Shown: in pieces, positions 22,901 to 30,588 of the stretch
How positions within the stretch are numbered: the stretch's first letter is position 1
How the letters are laid out: every line of letters starts with the position of its first letter
Position numbers and translations under genes: made by a program
Source: Diphasiastrum complanatum
Taxonomy: Eukaryota; Streptophyta; Lycopodiopsida; Lycopodiales; Lycopodiaceae
Direction: 5' to 3'
DNA length: 64,000 nucleotides
Assembly: GCA_029204225.1 (NCBI GenBank)
Contig: CM055092.1
Coordinates: forward strand, 61,247,279 to 61,311,278
Notes under the pieces: generated by a model
The model's database searches: none
Told to the model about the DNA's origin: nothing
Seen by the model: the letters and a program-made list of their open reading frames with translations, nothing else

Positions 22901-23001
22901 CTGTGGAACATCGCATGACTGTGAATGGGACAGCAAATCAAACCCATGAATCACAATCTGCTGATAGGGATGTGATTCCAGAGGTTTCAGATGCATCATA
23001 A
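727..23001 (+). CDS. SWAP70/DEF6-like PH-domain and coiled-coil protein (gene span, about 11 exons)
   Basis: This plant family (Arabidopsis At2g30880 type, related to animal SWAP70/DEF6) has an N-terminal pleckstrin-homology domain that binds phosphoinositides or Rho GTPases, then a long coiled coil and a disordered acidic tail. Proposed exons: 727-765, 965-1089, 11318-11379, 11517-11591, 11730-11761, 11882-11963, 14356-14581, 20207-20434, 20925-21196, 22504-22532, 22793-23001. The first ten introns start GT and end AG, and phases join cleanly from exon 3 to exon 9. PH hallmarks are present: LLQGRLFKRSET, KWNQRWFTLD, YDGCCFYIGT and the closing helix Trp in ARAWVAAL. The coiled coil follows (VKDEELYQLAKELRAKD). 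Oddities are a one-base frame conflict inside exon 2 and an uncertain 3' end. Introns 2, 6 and 7 carry LINEs. The identification is firm; functional integrity is not. Confidence 0.85.
965..1089 (+). CDS. SWAP70-like exon 2 (start of PH domain, contains frame conflict)
   Basis: Acceptor TTTAG at 960-964, donor GTGAGC at 1090. The first half reads the family motif NLDKIKKQLSAELQQ in the frame set by exon 1. The second half reads LLQGRLFKRSET in another frame, the one that joins exon 3. The switch falls at about 1048-1055 and needs one extra base. Either the allele is frameshifted, there is an assembly error, or translation starts at the ATG at 1051. Confidence 0.75.
3892..4202. repeat. Two-unit direct repeat, period about 151 bp
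   Basis: ATGAAGAAACACA recurs at 3892 and 4043, and both units end near AGCATGTTTGTGGG. The interior is diverged, so the duplication is old. Confidence 0.6.
4255..4430. repeat. Poly(C) tract and repeated GTTCAAACCG-like motifs
   Basis: Copies of a GATTTGAATCGG / ATTCAAACCGG / GTTCAAACCG motif flank a T run (about 4318-4328) and a C run (about 4346-4359), followed by the palindrome CGGTTCGAACCG. It is low-complexity sequence of unknown role. It resembles a tRNA T-loop box only superficially. Confidence 0.5.
4752..4778. repeat. (CT)n tract at 5' end of LINE A
   Basis: About 13 CT units, directly followed by the pyrimidine-rich 5' region. The related copy at 16-19.9 kb has the same arrangement on the other strand. 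Confidence 0.9.
5607..6240 (+). pseudogene. LINE A ORF1-like protein (coiled coil plus RRM-like domain), frameshifted
   Basis: The first frame (5607-5948) reads a heptad-rich coiled coil (QLKGTVTSLVNEKKLLQSK), then a basic linker. The second frame (5941-6240) resembles the RRM/C-terminal part of L1 ORF1 proteins: ALRCRAKLRGTTIYMDD, then YIQVEERRKAFQAARESG and a terminal RVRFLESAP. The frames change near 5935, and a TAG precedes the second. In known LINEs ORF1p coats the RNA as a trimer. The assignment is by architecture and position before the endonuclease. Confidence 0.65.
6260..7250 (+). pseudogene. LINE A APE-type endonuclease domain, broken
   Basis: Apurinic-endonuclease landmarks appear in order across at least two frames: an Asn motif near 6318 (WNCDG), the Glu-containing METHES near 6403, GDFNARTSS near 6762, and the terminal SDHSFL near 7090. 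The matching region of the minus-strand copy (18056-19000) shares them. The domain nicks target DNA to prime reverse transcription. Frameshifts near 6420, 6550 and 7150 make it nonfunctional. Confidence 0.75.
7150..9906 (+). pseudogene. LINE A reverse transcriptase and C-terminal Cys/His domain, broken
   Basis: RT motifs are clear: FVDFRKAFDSVPR (about 8112), GVKQGCSLSPVLFGLYIDEL (about 8289) and the catalytic LLYADDVVL (about 8410). From 7508 to 9158 the frame is open except for the ambers at 7959 and 9156; the first lines up with a Gln codon in the minus-strand copy. After a frameshift near 9410 comes a Cys/His motif (EEHFIFRCPVYYEIRARYHC), then a basic and acidic tail ending at about 9904. 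It belongs to the APE-bearing LINE group, but the clade is not resolved here. Confidence 0.85.
10066..10079 (+). other. LINE 3' stem-loop
   Basis: ATGCC-TTTT-GGCAT forms a five-base-pair stem with a TTTT loop, 27 bases before the simple-repeat tail. The copy ending at 17170 has the identical hairpin; the copy ending at 16049 has a weakened version. In 'stringent' LINEs a 3' hairpin is the RT recognition site, so a like role here is inferred. Confidence 0.6.
10107..10181. repeat. (CTTT)n-(CT)n 3' tail of LINE A
   Basis: The tail begins after AATAAAG at 10092-10098, has a few CTTT units and then about 25 CT units, and ends at unrelated intron sequence (CGTGTGATGAATG). No poly(A) is present. 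Confidence 0.9.
10231..10245 (+). other. Possible tRNA-iMet primer-binding site of an LTR element remnant
   Basis: TTGGTATCAAAGCC differs by one base from the usual copia primer-binding site and follows a TTCA that could end an LTR. About 80 bases on, at 10324, TGTTAGAG could start another LTR, with a TATATAG near 10546. No coding remnant is present, so this is weak. Confidence 0.3.
11318..11379 (+). CDS. SWAP70-like exon 3 (PH domain)
   Basis: Acceptor TTGCAG, donor GTTAGA. Encodes LRKWNQRWFTLDPSTARMDY plus two bases of an Arg codon, the conserved second PH strand. Confidence 0.9.
11517..11591 (+). CDS. SWAP70-like exon 4 (PH domain)
   Basis: The acceptor AG at 11515-11516 restores the phase from exon 3. 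Reads GDPSPKGIIIFDADSTITMS and ends inside a His codon at donor GTACAT. The nearer AG sites at 11476-11477 and 11513-11514 would give a stop or the wrong frame. Confidence 0.8.
11730..11761 (+). CDS. SWAP70-like exon 5 (PH domain)
   Basis: A 32-base exon reading GSRMYDGCCF, with split codons on both sides that complete His and Tyr (NIHG and CCFYIG in the joined product). Donor GTATCC. Confidence 0.85.
11882..11963 (+). CDS. SWAP70-like exon 6 (end of PH domain)
   Basis: Acceptor TTCCAG, donor GTGAGG. Reads IGTPNKEEYFLCADTPVAAR then AWVAAL, the C-terminal PH helix with its invariant Trp. Confidence 0.9.
11964..14355 (+). other. Intron 6 of SWAP70-like gene
   Basis: GT-AG intron of 2.4 kb. 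Bases 12000-13000 show nothing recognisable. An internally deleted LINE on the minus strand fills about 13020-13850. Confidence 0.6.
13020..13850 (-). mobile_element. LINE fragment B, internally deleted
   Basis: On the minus strand, about 13850-13540 matches the linker between endonuclease and RT of LINE A (for example RRKKRTYETQKGKSLVDSLC and SSSSGAFWREFIPR). It then jumps straight to the C-terminal tail (13400-13040: ALMIREMSLLRQDLCQTAQ, QITSFFSRRRSRPD). The whole RT core is missing, and no GA/CT tail remains at its 3' end. Confidence 0.8.
14356..14581 (+). CDS. SWAP70-like exon 7
   Basis: Reads AAALVLKAHKEAVSSLSGNG, SAKLGTVAAVIAAANATAKE and on to DDLCVMK. This is the most conserved block after the PH domain in the plant family. 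Acceptor TTCAG, donor GTGTGC, phase 0 exit. Confidence 0.92.
15979..16049. repeat. (GA)n, 3' tail of LINE segment D
   Basis: A pure GA run of 71 bases. On the minus strand it is a (CT)n tail following TTTTGGCATGGAAAAGACG, the LINE 3' end. Confidence 0.95.
16380..17069 (-). pseudogene. LINE segment D reverse transcriptase remnant
   Basis: Starts at YCCFVDFRKAFDSVPR (17064), includes GVRQGCSLS (about 16876), then frameshifts. Later pieces match the LINE A thumb region (about 16650-16420). No intact ADD box is visible. Beyond 16420 it diverges from LINE A, so the end of the RT is deleted. Confidence 0.75.
17085..17170. repeat. (GA)n, 3' tail of nested LINE 3' segment
   Basis: A GA run with one interruption (GAAGAG at 17161). 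On the minus strand it follows GGCATGGAAAAGACATTAAT-AAAGCT, nearly identical to the LINE A 3' end. Confidence 0.95.
17171..17332 (-). mobile_element. LINE 3'-UTR segment inside the RT region
   Basis: On the minus strand this segment matches the last 130 or so bases of the LINE A 3' UTR (TGGAGACGTTTTATACGCTC, TATGCCTTTTGGCATGG). On the upstream side it is joined directly to the RT motif VYCCFVDFR. Confidence 0.75.
17334..18005 (-). pseudogene. LINE C linker and start of reverse transcriptase
   Basis: The pieces WYDTECHSLHQ, SSSSGAFWREFIPR, KSHKARDIEDLESELLSHAS and AGFRAHYSTTDHIF align in order with LINE A. The Gln codon after GTIL (17502-17500) is intact here, whereas LINE A has an amber. Confidence 0.75.
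18056..19000 (-). pseudogene. LINE C endonuclease region
   Basis: METHESPERG, GRGSGGVACLYR, HILLTGDFNARTSS and TTLSDHSFL lie across two frames. The frameshift falls near 18720, between the 445-codon and 230-codon open frames. Confidence 0.7.
19000..19764 (-). pseudogene. LINE C ORF1-like 5' region, low-complexity, coiled coil deleted
   Basis: An open frame from 19764 begins MAPRRKVLLSLPLAADP and carries repeated ANPDALLAAGSDATL units. It then reads LFSSWQIDQ as in LINE A and passes at once into the endonuclease leader. The roughly 0.64-kb coiled-coil/RRM section seen in LINE A is absent. The tandem ANPDALLAAGSDATL units come from a DNA repeat of about 66 bases. Confidence 0.6.
19781..19833. 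repeat. (GA)n tract at 5' end of LINE C, first block
   Basis: A GA run, grading into GCGAGCGAGCG, next to the start of the LINE C 5' region. Confidence 0.95.
19870..19922. repeat. (GA)n tract at 5' end of LINE C, second block
   Basis: A GA run separated from the first block by about 36 bases of unique GC-rich sequence. It marks the outer edge of the LINE. Confidence 0.95.
20207..20434 (+). CDS. SWAP70-like exon 8 (coiled coil)
   Basis: Acceptor CATCAG, donor GTATGG, 76 whole codons. Reads ETLRVKDEELYQLAKELRAK, then LADRLSETAEAANAAASAAQ, a heptad-patterned family signature. Confidence 0.92.
20925..21196 (+). CDS. SWAP70-like exon 9 (coiled coil)
   Basis: Acceptor GGACAG, donor GTTGGT. Reads ALKARDSALHEAQTWRKELA, then KAREHVVIMEAAVLRAEESA, continuing the coiled coil and ending in an Arg codon split AG/G. 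Confidence 0.92.
22504..22532 (+). CDS. SWAP70-like exon 10 (tentative)
   Basis: Acceptor TTCTTAG completes the Arg codon, then VASVALSQQ to donor AAG-GTAGCC. If that donor is not used, the frame runs on to TAG at 22583-22585 and the protein ends there (FHRSYGKAH). Confidence 0.55.
22793..23001 (+). CDS. SWAP70-like exon 11, acidic C-terminal tail (tentative)
   Basis: The acceptor AATGCAG at 22786-22792 gives the right phase for exon 10 and reads VPLQQVMEDAAPIRSLEDTS to a TAA at 22999. Just downstream, in another frame, 23023-23186 reads a similar acidic tail (HEQCVTEEDTEQDTVVQ to SLEIA-stop). This suggests a lost frame or a further exon. Confidence 0.5.
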
Positions 23002-23363
23002 AGTAATCAATTTTTTCCCACCATGAGCAATGTGTCACTGAAGAGGACACTGAGCAAGATACTGTGGTGCAGATTCCTACAGCTGTACTTGTTCTGTCAA
23101 GTGCTTGTTTGCAAGAGAAACACCTGCCACCGGTACAGGAAGAACCTGCTGCCCTTGGCCCAACACGTTCATTAGAAATTGCTTAAAACCTCTCCTGTTT
23201 TGGAATTGTTATTTGTCACATTCCACAGACAATCGGCTTGCAGATGAAATCAGCTCACGCATCATGTACACTAAAGTTGGTCTCGATCTACTAAACTGCC
23301 ATGGATCTGCAGTCTTAACTTGCCATCTTTTTTTTATATTTTGTTTGCGCTGTAGGATGTTAA

Positions 23364-23369
23364 AATAAA
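23364..23369 (+). terminator. Possible poly(A) signal of SWAP70-like gene
   Basis: AATAAA about 180 bases after the last plausible stop (23186). No other match is as well placed. Confidence 0.35.
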
Positions 23370-24190
23370 TAGAGATAAAAAAATGTAACACAGCAGCATC
23401 CAGTCAAAATGTACTTTTAGTTTGGGCAGGTGCATTGGGAATATGAAGTTTTTGCAGTGTATTTACTATGACCTACTAAAGGAGTTTCATAAGTGATGTC
23501 ACAAGTATTTGTAAGATCAGTTCATGTAACTGCTTGATACTGTGAACATCCTTGCACCCATGCAAATCACCTTATAAGGTTTGTTTTGTCGTGTGTTGGT
23601 AGAGCATGCTTTCAAAGGTGTTCATAAGGATTTTCCTGAATGTCACTGCAACAATCTCTAGGTGAAGGCTACATCTGTTAAGAAAATGACAATGACCTTG
23701 AGGAAGGGCTCATTGATAGTATTATGGTACTATCATTCGGCAATTTGGCAGTCCGAAGGTGTGTCTAACCTTTTGTAACATAAGATCCCTGATATTAGTC
23801 TTATAGAAATGACTTGTTAAGTCAGAAAGGTTACAATTGTTGGCATGATGACATAAGACTTCTTATTTGAATCTTAGAAAAATGACTTGTAAGTCGGAAG
23901 AAGTTACAATCTGTTGGTGCAAACACTTTGAATCCCTATATGGGTGCACTTTTACATATGAACTGCTGTTTGGCATTTAGTGCCTTGATCAGTTTGTGAT
24001 TACTTTTGTCCCCTGTGGACTCCAGCTATTATCAAGCAACAGAAGCCTACTATAATTTGATTTCCTTTTTGAAATATTCAAAAGATTATTAATTGATATG
24101 GACTAACGCCAAACATACTGAGCAGCATGGCTTTTGCCCTGATACGGAAATAAGACGGCTTAGCCTATCGTTGCTATTATTTTCTCCCAC
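23370..24190. other. Intergenic, with one short direct repeat
   Basis: No coding signal. AATGACTTGTTAAGTCAGAAA (from 23805) and AATGACTTGTAAGTCGGAA (from 23881) start two diverged units of about 74-76 bases. Confidence 0.5.
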
Positions 24191-24273
24191 TCACTTTTCC
24201 CTCTCTCTCACTCTCTCATTCTCTCTATCTCTCACGAGCTCCCTCTTTGGAGGATCTCTCTCTCTCTCTCTCT

Positions 24274-24304
<31 letters not shown>

Positions 24305-24305
24305 G
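24191..24305. repeat. CT-rich low-complexity tract
   Basis: (CT)n runs with a C7 interruption. G-rich repeats of an AGGGCRCACGGGAGGG type follow to about 24490. Open frames here are products of the repeat. Confidence 0.85.
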
Positions 24306-24822
24306 GAGGGGGTGTGGGGAGGGCACAGGAAGGGCATGCACGCGTAGGGAGGGCGTGCAAGGAGGGCACACGGGAGGGTGAGGGAAGGGCGCACAGGGAG
24401 GGCGATCGAGGAGGGTGGAGGTAGGGCGCACGGGAGTGGGCACACCAAGGGGGCGCTCGCAAAGATGGGGCGCAAAGGAGGGGGGCACGGGGAATGTCAT
24501 GCTAGTTTAAAAAATTTATTGTAAATATAACATGAATATATGTATATAAGTGGTTTAAAGGTTCATATATATTTTATTCGAAAGGTACTCTTGCATTATA
24601 CATGTCATGTGAAAGGTAAGAAGAAAAAAAAAGCCCATCGATTGCATGTCAAATTCCAAGCCTGGGCCCTACCAAATGGATGCATACATACTATGACATG
24701 CATCCTACTCCATGCATAAAAGATTCCATTCCACATTTTTGAACTAAAAATGTTCATGTGGGAGGATGCACCCATGCAACCATGTGTGCATCCTCCTATT
24801 CCATGCATAGGCACAAATCTCA

Positions 24823-24885
24823 CACACACATAAATAAATAAATAAATAAATATATATATATATACATACATACATATATACATAG
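24823..24885. repeat. Compound microsatellite (CA)(TAAA)(TA)(CATA)
   Basis: CACACACA, then TAAA units, then TATATA, then TACA/CATA units. Confidence 0.9.
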
Positions 24886-24928
24886 TGCATTAATGCTAAA
24901 ACATACAAGACATTCATGGATTCAGATT

Positions 24929-26152
24929 AAGGGGGAGTGTTGGATGATTCTCTTTCTTACTAATCGACTAATCGGTTTTTAATCTTCATCCAACTGTTTA
25001 TCCAGTTCTGCAGATTTTTCCATGTCTTTATACAATCTGCAGAATTACAAGTATTTTTACACAATTTACAGAAATAGACGGAGTTTGACAACAGTGTCGC
25101 ATTTTCTCTCTCTAGAAACCTGACAATGTCGCCTGTCAGGAATTGCGTGTAAAAATACAGTGTTGTCTTTTTCACCTTTTTGCAACACTGTCGCCTGTCA
25201 GGAATTACGAGTAAAAATGTAGAGTCGCGTTTTTCGCATTTTTTCAAAGTGCCTCAAATGTTAAGGAAATGACTTTGGCAAAATGTGGGACTACCCCAAT
25301 ATTAAGGACATGAGATTTTGCGACACTGTCACATTTCTCCAAAAGCCGACAGTGTCATTTTTTTTTGCAACACTGTCACTTGTGGTAGATTACGTTCATT
25401 TTTGCAGAGTGACATTAACGTTCATTTATGCAGAAAATTATTTATGGCGATTGTCGTCGCTTATCAGCAATTATTTCTGAGAAGGAACTTGATGAATGCC
25501 AGCGAACTCCAGCCAACTGGCAGTCACATTTGAAGACCTAAACACTTAGTATAAGTCAGTTGTTCATACATCTCTTTTCAAGTCCTGAATCAATATTGTG
25601 AATTGTGAAGGAGTTGAGTGTTATTACACGACGCTTCATGCGCTCTCATCAAGCAGATCGTTCACAATAAAAAAGTATTGTAGTTAGCTCTCTATCAAGC
25701 TTTCAAGCTTGAACTCTCTTGAGCATTCTAGCCCAGTCTTTTAGAGTTTATATTGGAGTTGATATTACGCTACTGCTTATCAGCAGGGTTGCTTATTATC
25801 AGAGTTATTCTCAGGTACTTAGAGACAACTTAGAGTGTGCGGTTTCTATTCGCTATTGTTTTGCGCTCATTAGCATTTGATTTTTGTTTTTTTAAATTAG
25901 TACTATTTTTTATTGCATTCAGTCTATGTCAGAATGCATGCATCTTTGTATTGCTTTTGTAATTGATAGAAATTGTCTGAGAATTCAATAATTTATGTTT
26001 GGCTACGTAATCACTTATTATCTAGCGAAAGTTAGTTGCTAAAGATTGGACGTGATTTTCATCACTACTGTTTTGTTCGATTTTTGATAGGCGTAGTCAT
26101 GCATTGGAAGTAGGAAGTTTCCGCTATTCCATTATCTATCCTATTTTCGACA
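24929..26152 (+). mobile_element. Copia-type LTR (+) with upstream polypurine tract
   Basis: The polypurine tract AAGGGGGAG (24929-24937) directly precedes TGTTGG, and the LTR ends at TTTCGACA (26152), about 1.2 kb. Bases from about 24995 on match, in inverted orientation, the LTR at 30589-31741 and the one at 54176-55375. Those two both lose homology at GTTTATCC, so the true LTR start may be 24995. No coding part of its own element is adjacent. Confidence 0.7.
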
Positions 26153-27170
26153 TAATCTAATGCCAAACTGGTATGCAAAGCATACGACATCAATTTCAAA
26201 ATGCCATTACGAATTTTTTTACATAAAATCTGGTTTTCTAGAAACTGTTAGCTACTTTCACTGGTTTATGACATAACCGTTAGAATATATGCATATGTTC
26301 ACTCAAAACATCTATAGACCTACCATACATGTCAAAATCACTCACAAAATCACTATGCAACCAATTTCCACAAGCACAATACCATAAAATCAGGAAAAAA
26401 CGTTTTTAGTAAATTTTACTCACAAAAAAACAAAACTTCAGATGGCCATAACTTGAGCTACAGTGCACCAAATTGGTCACTATAAAGCACGATACATAGG
26501 GTAGGCATGTTTCTGAGATGACTACCATGTTGCCCTGTTGTGTCAACCCCACATGTGCAAAAACAGAGTGCACAAACACACTTTTTCTAGGAGGTAGGGC
26601 TCAAAAACACCAAATCGTTATGCATGCATCCCAAGAGGCTTTATCAACAATCTCTAACAGTCCAATAAACTTCCATGAATCCTCTAATCAGGTCCAAAGA
26701 TGCAGTATGGACTGAGAACCAGAAAAAAATGATCTATCGAAGGGTGCACTAGTAACAAAGCACAAGCCTCCGACAACTTGCAGGTCTGATAGCTTGTCAA
26801 GAAGGCCAAGATGGATTCTAAATAGGCTAGATTGACTCCATCAATGATCCTCTTATGGATTTATCACCATAAATCTCCTAAAAATCATGAAAATAAGTGA
26901 TTTTCAACTCTTTTTGGGCCTTCTACACCCTCTAGGGATCAAATTCTCTGTTCCTACTTCTTGGACAACTTCAGTAGATGTTGCTAAACACTTATGCAAG
27001 GTCTACAAAGCAATTTATAGCCATATATAAAGTTTATGAAAAAACTATCAATTTTGACAATTTTCTAGGTTTTTTCATCTACATAGAGCCGAATTTTACC
27101 ACATGCATCCACATATTAATCACATGCAACTCAAATTAATACATAATAGTCATCAATTATTCTAATTTTG
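26153..27170. other. Unassigned spacer between inverted copia parts
   Basis: AT-rich, with no coding similarity or LTR features that I recognise. It lies where the 3' end of the minus-strand copia element should be. Confidence 0.4.
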
Positions 27171-27810
27171 CTAGATCATAGGTCTTACGGTCATGTCGAA
27201 TTCGGAAGATAGCATTGTCTTGGCCTCTTTTATCAGATTGGTATTGTTGCTAAAAAAACAATGTATCATCCACATATAGAGTGATAATGATAAAAGATTG
27301 TTGCACTGCTTTGAAGTATTTAACATTAGAATCTGAAGAGCTAGGTGTGTAGCCGTGATCAATAAGGAAAGTATTGATCCTTTGAAACCATGCTCGAGCA
27401 GATTGCTTCAAGCCATAAAGTGCCTTATGGAGTTTATACACATGATTGTGTTTACCCTCGATAATATAACCTTTGGGTTGCACCATGTAAATGTCCTCTC
27501 CAATAACTCCATTGAGATGTGTTGTCTGTACATCCATTTGATATTTCCAAATCTGCCAAACGATAATAAAAGTCTAATAGAAGAATGCTTGACTACTAGA
27601 CTGAAGGTCTTAGTGTAATCGACGTTGTATACCTGACAAAATCCTCTGGCGACAAGTCATGCCTTTCTCCTATTGATGCTTCCATCTGCATTGTACTTGA
27701 CTTTGAAAATCCATTTACAATCAACTACGTTTCTGCTGGCAGGTAATTCAACAATCGTCCATGTTTGGTTCTTGATAAGAGATGAATACTCTTTATCCAT
27801 AGCTTATTTT
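27171..27810 (-). pseudogene. Copia I reverse transcriptase, truncated
   Basis: Reads MDVQTTHLNG (start of RT), YKLHKALYGLKQSARAWFQ, then the intact YVDD active site (LYVDDTLFF, about 27265-27250), and ends soon after at 27171. The upstream joint to the linker at 27810 has a stop and frameshifts. Confidence 0.8.
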
Positions 27811-29262
27811 CAGAGATCTGAATCTGGCTTACTAAGTGCCTCTTCGGCAGTCGTTGGCTCATGAACAAGGTAGGCTACAGACTCATCGATATACCTGATA
27901 GGTGGTTTGCTAGCTCTTGATGATCTTCTGGGTAATAGAGGAAGTTGATCATTTCCATCATATTGTAGTTGTTGAACTACAACATCATCATCTTCTGATT
28001 CGTCATTGATATGTTGTTTGTCGAGAGTAGATGAGCTTGGACCTTCAATGGGAATAGTCGACTGAGGAACTGGAAAGTTCAATATGTCAGGAGAATCTGA
28101 CAGGTCGGCTACATGGGCACTGCCTTTTCTTTTGAGGTCTTGAAACTGATCTTCGAAGAAGATGACATCCCGACTAGTGAATATCTTCGACTCGATGGGA
28201 TCAAACAACTTATAGGCTTGATCTGAAGTAGTCTAGCTGATGAAAATACATTTGATACTCTTGAAGTCGAGCTTCTTCCTAAGATCACAAGGTATCTGCA
28301 CAAAAGCAGTACATCCAAAAACTCATAAGTTTGATAAAGAAGGTTTGGTACCTATCCAAACTTCAAATGGTGTTTTGTTTGAGAGACCTTAAGTAGGACA
28401 ATTGTTCTGAATATAGGTTGTTGTTGAAACAGCTTCAACCAGAAGGACTACGGAAGTGTCGCATGTGATAACATGCACTTTGCCGATTCAACTAAGGTTC
28501 TGTTCTTTCTCTCAACAAGACCATTTGACTGAGGCGAATAGGAGGTAATGTATTGTTGCTCAATGTCGTTGTTAAGACAATACTCCTTGAATTTGGTGGA
28601 TATGTATTCTCCCCCATTATTTGACCTCAGTGCTTTGATTCATTTGCTAGTTTGATTCTCAGCATGCTCTTTGAATTGTCTAAATTTGATGAAGCGTCTG
28701 ATGTCTGTTTAATGAAATAAACAGTTGTTCTTCTGGAGAATTCGTCAATAAAGGTAATGAAGTATTTTGCTTCTAGAAATGAAGGAGTTTGCATAGGTCC
28801 ACATATATCTGTATGAACAACATCTAACAGACCTTTTGTTGCATGCCTATGATTCGATCTAAAAGGAATCCTAGTCTGCTTTCCAAAGATGCAGCTATGA
28901 CAGACAGGGAGATCGACTTACCAGAAGGTTAGTCAAGATCAAGAGCCATGGATTGTCTAGACATGTTCAAAACTGATGCATAATTCAAGTGTCCTAAGCG
29001 ATGATGCCATAGTAATGCTTTACTGACAAGAATAGAGGTTTTCAAGGCTTGACTAGAATCAGAATAACAATGTGCCAATCTATATAAGTAACCATGTCTC
29101 TTGTCGAGTGCAAGAACCTTATTACTCCTATCAATAATTTTGCATTGATCAGTTTTGAATCCTACATTATGACCTAAATCTATAATTCTACTTACTGATA
29201 ACAGATTTGTAGAGAGTTTAGGAACATAGAAAACCTTTGATAGTAGTTTGAATTGATCATGC
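27810..29262 (-). pseudogene. Copia I protease end, integrase and linker
   Basis: Contains the GAG-pre-integrase and integrase core in broken frames. Then a clean 132-codon stretch (28208-27810) holds the integrase C-terminus and a Ser/Asp-rich linker with RRSSRASKPPIRY, the usual copia bridge to RT. The matching core in copy F (52326-52688) confirms identity. Confidence 0.7.
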
Positions 29263-30306
29263 TAGAATTGCAATCTTACAGTACCTTCACCTTCAATAGT
29301 GTGAGTACTATTGTCACCAAGATGAACAAATTTCTTCGTGCTGTAAGACGTGTAGGAGTTCTCAAATTGATTGGTCATGTGTTGAGTTGCTCCAGAATCA
29401 AGAAACCATGAATTACCCAAAAATGCGCTTTGGTCTTTGACCATAAATGCGCCTTCATCCACTTCGACCTGGAGAGATGATGAAACTATGTTTGCTTGTT
29501 GATCAGGTTGTTTGGCTGCATTCTTCGCTTGGATAATTCGACAATCCTTGATCTCATGGTTATTGCGCTTGCGATACCTGCAAAATATCTTCTTCTTCGA
29601 CTGTGGATTTGATGATTGTCCTTGACTTTGAGTTGGCTTTTGATTCGCTGCAGCCTTCTCGGAGCTTTTCTGCTTCTGTCGCTTAGAGCCTTTGTTGACA
29701 TATAGAGCCTGAGAGGAGGAAGTAGACAAAGTGTCTTGACTTCTTCTATTGTCTTCTTGCAACAACATAGTGATAACTCTAGTAAGAGTTAAATCTGAGT
29801 GTGTCGATATGATCATCACCCAGTTCTCATATGTAGAGGGCAAGCTTGAAAGCAATGTCATAATTGCATCTTGATATTCTATGACTAATCCGACAGTGGC
29901 CATCTGTTGCAAGAGATTTGTAAACTGGTTAATGTGACTCTGAAGAGAATCACCATTAGACACCTTGAATGTAAAGAATTTCCTTCGTAGATGTAATTTA
30001 GTAGTAACGTCCCTCACGTCATATAGTGAGTTCATGATGTCCCAAACTTCTTTTGAGGTTTTGGCTTCAGTTATGTGTCCGATCTGTGTATCTGATATAT
30101 TGAGGATAATAAGCGCGAAAGCTTTACCATCCTTCGATTTCCATTTTGAGTCTTCTATGTTGTCTTCAGGTTTCACTTCGATACCTGTAACAACATCCCG
30201 CAACTCATTGGCTATCAGCAAGGTCTTCATCTTAAATTTCCACAAATGATAATTGGATCCATTCAGCTTTGTCTACGATAAGACCAACTTTACTTTGAGA
30301 ATCCAT
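29262..30306 (-). pseudogene. Copia I gag with protease start
   Basis: The ATG at 30306 (MDSQS) is followed by a one-base insertion near 30265, compared with copy F. The long frame (30245-29262) then reads WKFKMKTLLIANELRDVVTG, the gag body, a CCHC-like CRYRKRNNHEIKDC whose second Cys is replaced by Arg, and the protease site WFLDSGATQHM. Confidence 0.8.
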
Positions 30307-30576
30307 CTGAACTTAGTCTATCAATTGTATCGATGATGCTAAGATGTAGTGATGCCAACAATAGGAAATCAATTCTCTGATACTGAAAGGATGAAAGGAA
30401 CTGAAGAGTTTGATATCAATTTGATATCGTGAAAGATATCAAGTATTAGAGCTTTCGCTCTGACATCGAAATAGTATTAGGCGCTAATAGATCACAAGTC
30501 TGATACCGTGACGGTTCATATAAGTAGTGATCTAGCACTGATACTATGAAAGATTGTTCTGATATCATATTAGAAT

Positions 30577-30588
30577 GATCTGATACCA
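30577..30588 (-). other. Primer-binding site of copia I
   Basis: On the minus strand the LTR ends CGACA and is followed at once by TGGTATCAGATC, close to the complement of initiator Met tRNA used by copia elements. Confidence 0.75.
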
